Positions 26,906 through 32,931 of a DNA stretch of 32,931 bases are shown one piece after another. Positions within the stretch are counted from its first letter, which is position 1. Every line of letters starts with the position of its first letter. Source of the DNA: Klebsiella pneumoniae (GTDB lineage: Bacteria > Pseudomonadota > Gammaproteobacteria > Burkholderiales > SG8-39). The translations under genes and the position numbers were made by a program. The stretch covers positions 1 to 32,931 of the forward strand of contig CAMDRJ010000014.1 in NCBI GenBank assembly GCA_945906755.1, in the 5' to 3' direction. A model generated the notes under the pieces. It ran no database searches and had not been told where the DNA came from. It worked only from the letters and a program-made list of their open reading frames with translations.

Positions 26906-26994
26906 CGTCACTCCCGCGAAGGCGGGAGTCCAGAATTATTTGGCCGCGTGTGGAATCCGGTACCTTCTGGATTCCCGCCTTCGCGGGAATGACG
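26906..26994. repeat. Inverted pair of REP-like palindromic elements
   Basis: The 30-base element at 26906-26935 (CGTCACTCCCGCGAAGGCGG...) reappears as a near-perfect reverse complement at 26965-26994 (TTCTGGATTCCCGCCTTCGC...), with a 29-base spacer. Each copy also contains its own CCCGC/GCGGG palindrome. Such elements are dispersed in many proteobacterial genomes as REP/BIME-like units. Here it lies in the gap between the membrane-protein gene and the metG 3' end and may protect mRNA ends or aid termination. Confidence 0.85.
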
Positions 26995-27042
26995 TCTTAA
27001 GTCGAAAGCAAGCGAATTTCAACAAACCTCCAGCTAATGGAC

Positions 27043-29082
27043 TCACTTGACCTTCATGCCGGGCACCGCACCCGTGTCGGGTGACACGACGAAGATGCCG
27101 GGTCCGCCGCCTGGCGTATCGTCCAATGATGCGGCGAGCACCATGCCTTGTGAGACACCGAATTTCATCTTGCGCGGCGCGAGATTGGCCACCATCACGA
27201 CCAATCGACCGATCAGCTGCGCGGGATCATAGGAACCTTTGATGCCGGCAAACACGGTGCGCGTTTCGGTGCCGATATCGAGCGTGAGTTTGAGCAGCTT
27301 GTCGGCGCCTTCGACGCGGTCGGCAGCGAGCACTTTCGCGACCCGGAGATCGAGCTTGCCAAAATCTTCGATCGAGATATCGGGGAGTTTGGGGATGGAG
27401 GGCTTGGCGGGTTCTGGTGGGGTCATCGCGGGGGCTTCGAAAAGTGCGTCGATCATCTTTGCATCGATGCGGGTCATCAGGTGTTGATAGGGGCGGATGC
27501 TGGTCGGCACGCGCGTGACATCCTCCCAGCGAAAGGCGCGATCGGAACCGAACAGTTCCTTCGCGACGCGTTCGGATGTTTTCGGCAAGACCGGCGCCAG
27601 CAAGATGGAAAGGAGCTGGAACGCGTAGAGCGCGCGCGAACAGACGGCATGCAACTCGTCTTTCTTGCTTGGGTCCTTGGCGAGATTCCAGGGCTGGCGG
27701 CGATCGAACTCTTCGTTCACGCGATCGGCGATCCGCATGACGTCGCGTAGCGCCTGGCCGAATTCGCGCGCCTCGAAGCTCGCGGCGCATTCTTCGGCCG
27801 CGGTGCGTGCCATTTCGATGTCGTAGCCGGCCAGTTCTTGAGTTGCGAGCATTCCATTGAAATGCTTGGTGATGAATGGCGCCGCGCGACTGGCGATGTT
27901 GATGTACTTGCCGACGAGATCACTATTGACCCGTGCGACGAAATCGTCCGGATTGAAATCGACGTCTTCAACATGTGAATTGAGTTTGGCCGCGATGTAA
28001 TAGCGCAGCCACTCCGGGTTCATGCCGATCTCGATATAGCGCTTGGGCGAGATGCCGGTGCCACGGCTCTTTGACATCTTCTCGCCGCTCACGGTGATGA
28101 AGCCGTGCACGAACACATTGTTCGGGATTTTGTAGCCTGAGAAATGCAGGGTCGCCGGCCAAAACAGCGTGTGAAAGTAAATGATGTCCTTGCCGATGAA
28201 ATGAATCTGCTCGACCGCCGGATCGGCCATGAATTGTTCGAAGGTCTGCGGCGTCTGCGCACGCGCCTTGCCAAGATCGAAGTAATTCTTGAGGCTCGCG
28301 AGATACCCGATCGGCGCATCCAGCCAGACGTAGAAGTACTTGCCCGGGGCATCCGGAATCTCGATGCCGAAGTACGGCGCGTCGCGTGAGATGTCCCAAT
28401 CGCCGAGCGTGCCGCCCAGCCATTCACTCGCCTTGTTAGCCACTTCTGACTGCAATTTGCCGTCTTGCGTCCAGTGGCGCAGAAACTCGACGCACTCCGG
28501 CGCCGAGAGCTGAAAGAAATAATGCTCGGAGGTCTTGAGCACCGGCCGTGCGCCGCTCAAGGTCGAAAACGGGTCCTTGAGATCGGTGGGTGAATACACC
28601 GCACCGCACACTTCGCACGCATCGCCGAACTGGTCCTTGGCGCCGCACTTCGGGCACTCGCCTTTGATGTAGCGATCGGCAAGGAACATGCCTTTCACCG
28701 GATCGTAGAATTGCTCGACCGGCTTTGAGTACACCAGCCCGCGTGCCTTCAGCTTGCGATAAATGTCTTGCGAGAACAGCGTGTTCTCGGGTGAATGCGT
28801 GCTGTGCCAGTGATCGAAGCTCACATGAAAGCGCGGCCAGTCCGACAAATGATCGGCCGCCACTTGCGCCACCAAGGCTTCGGGCTGCATGCCCATCGCT
28901 TCGGCCTTCAACATGATCGGCGCGCCATGCGCGTCATCGGCGCAGACAAAATGCACCTCATGGCCCCGCATGCGCTGGAATCGCACCCAGGTGTCGGCCT
29001 GGATGTACTCCATGATATGGCCGATATGAAACGCGCCATTGGCGTAGGGGAGGGCGGTGGTAACAAAGAGCCGGCGTGACAT
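27043..29082 (-). CDS. metG: Methionyl-tRNA synthetase
   Basis: MetG charges initiator and elongator tRNA-Met. The 679-residue protein has the class I signature HIGH (19-22), a zinc knuckle CPKCG...CEVCG (about 143-160), a catalytic core with [20 protein letters not shown] (335-339), the anticodon-binding helical domain, and a C-terminal EMAP-II/Trbp111-type tRNA-binding domain from about residue 570 ([12 protein letters not shown]) that supports dimerisation. This matches the E. coli-type long form (677). It is divergent from mrp, separated by about 400 bases, a common proteobacterial pairing. Confidence 0.97.
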   Translation of the reverse strand: MSRRLFVTTALPYANGAFHIGHIMEYIQADTWVRFQRMRGHEVHFVCADDAHGAPIMLKAEAMGMQPEALVAQVAADHLSDWPRFHVSFDHWHSTHSPENTLFSQDIYRKLKARGLVYSKPVEQFYDPVKGMFLADRYIKGECPKCGAKDQFGDACEVCGAVYSPTDLKDPFSTLSGARPVLKTSEHYFFQLSAPECVEFLRHWTQDGKLQSEVANKASEWLGGTLGDWDISRDAPYFGIEIPDAPGKYFYVWLDAPIGYLASLKNYFDLGKARAQTPQTFEQFMADPAVEQIHFIGKDIIYFHTLFWPATLHFSGYKIPNNVFVHGFITVSGEKMSKSRGTGISPKRYIEIGMNPEWLRYYIAAKLNSHVEDVDFNPDDFVARVNSDLVGKYINIASRAAPFITKHFNGMLATQELAGYDIEMARTAAEECAASFEAREFGQALRDVMRIADRVNEEFDRRQPWNLAKDPSKKDELHAVCSRALYAFQLLSILLAPVLPKTSERVAKELFGSDRAFRWEDVTRVPTSIRPYQHLMTRIDAKMIDALFEAPAMTPPEPAKPSIPKLPDISIEDFGKLDLRVAKVLAADRVEGADKLLKLTLDIGTETRTVFAGIKGSYDPAQLIGRLVVMVANLAPRKMKFGVSQGMVLAASLDDTPGGGPGIFVVSPDTGAVPGMKVK

Positions 29083-29486
29083 TGTTCGAGGCGTCTCGGT
29101 GAAGCGTGCGGTGGTGCGGCTGGGGCGAGCGAAAACCGAATTTAGCCCTCGATTCTAGCGTGGATACCCGCACTGCTAAACTACCCCCAGGAATAGCTCA
29201 GGACAATAGTATGAAGGGACGTCGCTGTACCACCGGTGGAGCGCGCTCAGGCGCGAAGTCACCCTCTCCCTCGACGGGACTGGGGAGAGTGAGGTTCGCC
29301 AGGTCGGCATATCGCGCCAAGCGATGCACCCCTCTCCCCATCTCCCGCAGTGGGGCGAGGGGTTTTCTACGACGCCTCCCCCGAAGCGGGCTCGCCCCCT
29401 CGTAATGCCCTGAGGATTTGCGCACGCTGAGAGCCTGAAATGGTTTCATCAGCGTCCACCTAGGTTTATCACTTTCCGGAGTTGGC
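29083..29486. other. Non-coding gap between metG and mrp with palindromic elements
   Basis: No credible gene is seen in these 404 bases. It must hold the metG and mrp promoters, but I could not pick a convincing pair of boxes. The middle (about 29260-29366) is filled by two CCCTCTCC/GGGGAGAG-type palindromes described separately. GGAG at 29478-29481 is the mrp ribosome site. Confidence 0.6.
29260..29366. repeat. Two CCCTCTCCC-type palindromes, dispersed-repeat-like
   Basis: First unit: CACCCTCTCCC (29260-29270) pairs with GGGGAGAGTG (29282-29291). Second unit: CCCCTCTCCCCA (29329-29340) pairs with TGGGGCGAGGGG (29351-29362) with one mismatch and is followed by TTTT. Elements of this wording recur between genes in many GC-rich proteobacteria. 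The second could act as a terminator, although no gene ends just before it on the plus strand. Confidence 0.6.
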
Positions 29487-30575
29487 ATGGGCATCACCGA
29501 AGCAGCGATTCAAGACGTACTGAAGACTATCCAGGATCCCAATACCGGCAAGGACTTCGCAGCGTCGAAGGCGGTTCGGCGCGTCAAGGTGGACGGTGCG
29601 AACGTCGCCGTCGATGTGGAGCTTTCGTATCCGGCCAAGTCGCAATTCGAGCTGCTGCGAAAACTGATCGTGGAGCGACTGCGCGAAACCGCCGGCATCG
29701 GCACTATCACCGTCAATGTCACCTCGAAGATCGTCGCGCATGCAGTCCAGCGTGGCGTGAAACTCATTCCCAAGGTGAAGAACATCATCGCGGTGGCTTC
29801 CGGCAAAGGCGGTGTTGGCAAGTCCACGACGGCCGTCAATCTCGCGCTCGCGCTGGCCGCCGAAGGCGCCAAGGTTGGCGTACTCGATGCGGATATCTAT
29901 GGTCCGTCGCAACCGATGATGCTCGGTATTTCCGGTCGCCCGGAATCGAAAGACGGGAAGACGATTGAACCGATGATCGGGCATGGCATTGAAGCCGCGT
30001 CGATCGGCTTTCTGATCGATACCGACACGCCGATGGTGTGGCGCGGTCCGATGGTCACCCAGGCGCTCGAACAGCTGCTCCGTGATACCAACTGGGGCGA
30101 ACTCGACTATCTCATCGTCGACCTGCCGCCCGGGACCGGCGATATTCAGCTCACCTTGGCACAGAAAGTGCCGGTGACGGGCGCGGTCATCGTGACGACG
30201 CCACAGGACATCGCGTTGATCGATGCCCGCAAGGGGCTCAAGATGTTCGAGAAGGTGGGGGTGCCGATTCTAGGCATCGTCGAGAACATGTCCTTGCACA
30301 CCTGTTCCAAGTGCGGGCACACCGAGCACATCTTCGGTGAAGGCGGCGCCGACCGCATGGGCAAGGACTACGGTGTTGAAGTATTGGGGCAATTGCCGCT
30401 TGACATCAGCATCCGCGAGCAGACCGATTCCGGCAAACCCACCGTCGTCTCGGATCCGGATGGTCCGATCGCGGAGATGTACCGGGGCATCGCACGCCGC
30501 GTGGCAATCCGCATCAGCGATCTGCAACGCGACATGACCTCGAAGTTCCCCAATATCGTGATTCAAAACACATGA
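29487..30575 (+). CDS. mrp: Mrp/ApbC iron-sulfur cluster carrier ATPase
   Basis: A cytoplasmic P-loop ATPase that binds and transfers Fe-S clusters to apoproteins. The 362-residue protein has an N-terminal MIP18/DUF59 domain (1-90), the deviant Walker [11 protein letters not shown] (105-114), [33 protein letters not shown], and the cluster-ligand CxxC (C273, C276) in [14 protein letters not shown] lies 5 bases before the ATG. Its stop overlaps the dcd start in ATGA, so the two are translationally coupled. Divergent from metG. Confidence 0.95.
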   Translation: MGITEAAIQDVLKTIQDPNTGKDFAASKAVRRVKVDGANVAVDVELSYPAKSQFELLRKLIVERLRETAGIGTITVNVTSKIVAHAVQRGVKLIPKVKNIIAVASGKGGVGKSTTAVNLALALAAEGAKVGVLDADIYGPSQPMMLGISGRPESKDGKTIEPMIGHGIEAASIGFLIDTDTPMVWRGPMVTQALEQLLRDTNWGELDYLIVDLPPGTGDIQLTLAQKVPVTGAVIVTTPQDIALIDARKGLKMFEKVGVPILGIVENMSLHTCSKCGHTEHIFGEGGADRMGKDYGVEVLGQLPLDISIREQTDSGKPTVVSDPDGPIAEMYRGIARRVAIRISDLQRDMTSKFPNIVIQNT

Positions 30576-31138
30576 GCATCAAATCCGATAAGTGGATTCG
30601 CCGCATGGCGAGCACGCAGGGCATGATCGAGCCGTTTGAGCCCGGGCAAATCAAAGAGGTCAATGGACAGCGCGTGGTGTCCTATGGCACCTCGAGCTAT
30701 GGCTATGACATCCGCTGTTCGAGCGATTTCAAGATCTTCACCAACATCAATTCGACCATCGTTGATCCGAAGGCATTCGATGAGCGCTCGTTCGTCGATT
30801 TCAAAGGGAAGGTCTGCATCATCCCGCCGAATTCGTTTGCACTCGCGCGCACCGTCGAATACTTTCGCATCCCGCGCAACGTGCTCACGATTTGCCTTGG
30901 GAAATCGACCTATGCGCGTTGCGGCATCATCGTGAACGTCACCCCGCTCGAACCGGAGTGGGAGGGGCATGTCACTTTGGAATTCTCGAATACCACGCCG
31001 CTGCCCGCGAAGATCTACGCCGACGAAGGGGTCGCGCAGGTGATCTTCCTTGAGTCCGATGAAGTGTGTGAGACCTCTTATCGCGATCGCGGCGGCAAGT
31101 ACCAGGGGCAGCAGGGCGTTACGCTTCCGCGTATTTGA
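30572..31138 (+). CDS. dcd: dCTP deaminase
   Basis: Dcd converts dCTP to dUTP, feeding dTTP synthesis. The 188-residue homotrimer-type protein is full length: opening [31 protein letters not shown], the catalytic region [18 protein letters not shown], and the C-terminal [13 protein letters not shown]...[13 protein letters not shown] lid. This layout fits the monofunctional proteobacterial enzyme. It begins within the mrp stop (ATGA, 30572-30575) and has no separate ribosome site of note. livH starts about 40 bases downstream. Confidence 0.97.
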   Translation: MSIKSDKWIRRMASTQGMIEPFEPGQIKEVNGQRVVSYGTSSYGYDIRCSSDFKIFTNINSTIVDPKAFDERSFVDFKGKVCIIPPNSFALARTVEYFRIPRNVLTICLGKSTYARCGIIVNVTPLEPEWEGHVTLEFSNTTPLPAKIYADEGVAQVIFLESDEVCETSYRDRGGKYQGQQGVTLPRI

Positions 31139-31178
31139 CGCGTCCGGTCGCGCGACAGCCGAACAGCTCACTTGAATC

Positions 31179-32061
31179 GTGGAAGCCCTGCTAGGACAAC
31201 TGGTCAGCGTCGCGTTTCATGGCACGGCCTTCGGGATGATTCTCTATGTCATCTCGGTCGGTCTGTCGGTGACGATGGGCCTCATGGGGTTTGCCAATCT
31301 CGCGCATGGTGTGTTCGCGATGGCAGGTGGATACGTCATGTTGTCCATGATGAATGCCTATGGGCTGCCGTTTCCGCTGGCCCTCGCCATTGCGTTCGTT
31401 GCAGTGGCCTTGGGCAGCATCGTTTTGGAGCGGCTGCTCTACGCCAAGCTGTATGCGGCCGGGGAACTCGCGCAAGTGCTGTTTACGATTGGTTTGATTC
31501 TCATGGCGATCGCCGTGGCGCGCCTCCTGTACGGTACCTTGCAGCAGCCGGTCAATCTGCCCGATTACATGAAGGGGCAATTCCATTTGCTTGGCCGCGA
31601 TTTCCCGGCCTATCGTGTGATTGTCATTTTGTTCAGTCTCACGCTGGTGCTGCTGCTTTGGTTCGGTGTCGAGCGCACGCGCTGGGGCGCGATGCTGCGG
31701 GCCACCGTCGACAACCGCGCCATGGCGCAATCGATCGGCATCAACACCTCCAGACTCTTCACGCTCACCTTTGCGCTGGGCTCCGGGCTCCGGGCTCGCG
31801 GCAATCGGTGGCGGCATGGGCGCCGAATTGCTCGCGATCCAACCGACCTACCCGTTTGAGCACCTCGTCTTTTTCCTGATCGTCGTATCGGTCGGTGGCA
31901 TGGGCACCTTGCGCGGGCCCTTTGTGGCCGCGCTGCTGATCGGTGTGACCGATACCGCATGCAAGTATTGGCTGCCGCAATTTGGCGCGTTCTTTATCTA
32001 TGCGGCGACGATCGCGATCCTGCTATGGCGACCGGCCGGTCTCTTTGGAAAGGCGGCCTGA
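31179..32061 (+). pseudogene. livH: Branched-chain amino acid ABC permease LivH, frameshifted by a 7-bp duplication
   Basis: LivH is one of two inner-membrane permeases of a branched-chain amino acid or amide importer (HAAT family). Starting at GTG 31179 it reads as LivH (SVGLSVTMGLMGFANLAHG, GELAQVLFTIGL, WGAMLRATVDNRAMAQSIGIN) to TFALGSGL at about 31790. There CTCCGGG occurs twice in tandem (31781-31794) and shifts the frame. Without one copy the frame runs on through AAIGGGMGAELLAIQP, VSVGGMGTLRGPFVAALLIG and ends ILLWRPAGLFGKAA at 32061, giving a normal 291 residues. As written the product stops at 31859 with 33 aberrant residues. It may be a mutation, a slippage-variable site, or a sequencing or assembly error. 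The intact downstream livM argues the locus is otherwise under selection. Confidence 0.88.
31781..31794 (+). repeat. 7-bp tandem duplication in livH
   Basis: CTCCGGG is repeated at 31781-31787 and 31788-31794, preceded by GGG and followed by CTC, so the slippage tract is slightly longer. Seven bases shift the livH frame by one. Confidence 0.92.
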
Positions 32062-32062
32062 T

Positions 32063-32931
32063 TTGAACACGCCACCTGGCACCACGTCCGTCGCTGCGCA
32101 CTTGCTGAGTCGTTTGGCGCCGCATGCCGGCGGCTATATCGCCGATGCGCGGATCCGCCCGATCGAATATTTGCCGTGGGTGGTCGCGATCATCATCTAC
32201 TTTGCGGCGCCTGACTATCTGCCGCTTGGCAGCACCATTCTCATCCTGATGCTGTTTGCGCTATCGCTCGATCTGATTCTTGGCTATGGCGGCATCATCA
32301 CGCTTGGCCACACGGCTTACTTCGGCATCGGTGCTTATTCCGCCGGCATTCTCGCCAAGTTCGTGACCGCTGAACCGTTTACCGGTTTGGTTGTCGCGGC
32401 CGTTTGCGCAGGTGTGTTCGGCTTGATAACCGGTGCGGTCATCCTGCGCACCACCGGTCTGACGCTCTTGATGCTGACGCTCGCCATTACATCGATCTGC
32501 TATGAAGTGGCGAACAAGGCGAATGCCTGGACGGGCGGCGCCGATGGGCTTTCCGGCATCACGATGAATCCGTTGTTGGGGCAGTTCCGCTTCGATATGT
32601 TCGGCAACACGGCCTATCTCTACAGTCTGGTGTTTTTGATTCTCGGCTGGTGGATTGTGCGGCGGATCGTCTATTCACCATTCGGTGCGTCGCTGGCCGG
32701 CATCCGCGAAAACCCGATGCGGATGCATGCGGTGGGTGCACCGGTGTATGGCCGCCTGGTCATGGTCTATACGATCTCCGCGATGATCGCCGGCGTTGCG
32801 GGAGCACTGCTTACGCACACGACGCAATTCGTTGGACTCAAGGTGCTTGGCTTTGAGTTGGCGGGCGATCTGCTTGTCATGCTGATCCTGGGCGGTGTCG
32901 GCAGGATTTATGGTGCGATCGTCGGGCCGCT
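32063..32931 (+). CDS. livM: Branched-chain amino acid ABC permease LivM (5' part, runs off window)
   Basis: LivM is the second membrane permease of the HAAT-type importer. 289 codons are present and the frame is open at the window end. Family features: LMLFALSLDLILGYGGIITLGHTAYFGIGAYS, TLLMLTLAITSICYEVANK, GGADGLSGI, FGASLAGIRENPMRM(H)AVG, and the start of the coupling GGVGRIYGAIVGP motif at the edge. The start is TTG at 32063, one base after the livH stop, with GGAAAGG about 9 bases upstream. About 30 or more C-terminal residues are missing. livG, livF and the binding protein would be expected beyond the edge. The substrate is not determined; urea, amide or aromatic-acid importers share this fold. 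Confidence 0.92.
   Translation, partial: MNTPPGTTSVAAHLLSRLAPHAGGYIADARIRPIEYLPWVVAIIIYFAAPDYLPLGSTILILMLFALSLDLILGYGGIITLGHTAYFGIGAYSAGILAKFVTAEPFTGLVVAAVCAGVFGLITGAVILRTTGLTLLMLTLAITSICYEVANKANAWTGGADGLSGITMNPLLGQFRFDMFGNTAYLYSLVFLILGWWIVRRIVYSPFGASLAGIRENPMRMHAVGAPVYGRLVMVYTISAMIAGVAGALLTHTTQFVGLKVLGFELAGDLLVMLILGGVGRIYGAIVGP

Noticed and set aside
29106-29405. Open plus-strand frame of 99 codons upstream of mrp
   Set aside because: Runs through palindromic repeats, is Arg/Ser-rich and has no ribosome site.
1-32931. CRISPR array, prophage, transposase, tRNA or rRNA genes
   Set aside because: No regularly spaced repeats, phage structural genes, transposase motifs or cloverleaf patterns were seen on either strand by eye; a tRNA scan was not possible.

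Overview
The window reads as an ordinary chromosomal stretch of a GC-rich Gram-negative bacterium, most likely a betaproteobacterium. Three gene clusters point there: the macromolecular-synthesis block tsaD / rpsU-yqeY-dnaG-rpoD, the block hda - HAD hydrolase - pcnB - folK - panC divergent from purM, and the metG / mrp-dcd block. The Lys/Ala-rich N-terminal extension of RpoD and the PanC sequence also fit. This placement rests on remembered gene order and family sequence, not on a search. Non-ATG starts are common: TTG is the best start for dnaG, rhlE, folK, pcnB, purM and livM, and possibly btuC.

Layout. 1-1020 holds tsaD (minus, its 3' end cut by the window edge), divergent from rpsU, yqeY, dnaG and rpoD (1131-6534), with a strong promoter before rpsU, a perfect hairpin after rpsU and a terminator after rpoD. 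Next come glutathione reductase gor (+) and a convergent HDOD-domain gene (-). 8955-9333 is non-coding and probably carries the promoter and long leader of a DEAD-box helicase gene (rhlE-like). The 3' end of rhlE overlaps a small RRM RNA-binding protein gene. A minus-strand hydantoinase/oxoprolinase pair follows: hyuB looks whole, but hyuA has lost a central block. Around 14.6-15.9 kb are two lineage-type genes: a basic protein with two AP2-like repeats and a histone-H1-like tail, and an unrecognised small possibly lipidated protein. Each ends in a clear terminator.

15981-21862 is one tightly packed minus-strand run: hda, a HAD phosphatase, an FecCD-type permease, its ATPase, pcnB, folK, panC. 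purM and dnaE (polymerase III alpha) are read divergently. dnaE ends tail to tail with a small membrane protein gene. An inverted pair of REP-like elements separates that gene from metG. mrp (Fe-S carrier) and dcd (dCTP deaminase) form a plus-strand pair. The window closes with livH, which is frameshifted by a 7-bp tandem duplication, and the 5' part of livM.

The genes are mainly housekeeping: tRNA modification and charging, translation, replication priming and elongation, sigma-70 transcription, RNA polyadenylation and unwinding, purine, folate and pantothenate synthesis, thiol redox, and solute uptake. I found no CRISPR array, prophage, insertion sequence, RNA gene or defence island. The most notable departures are the livH slippage duplication, the internally deleted hyuA, the rhlE/RRM overlap and the AP2-like protein with the KAPAK tail.
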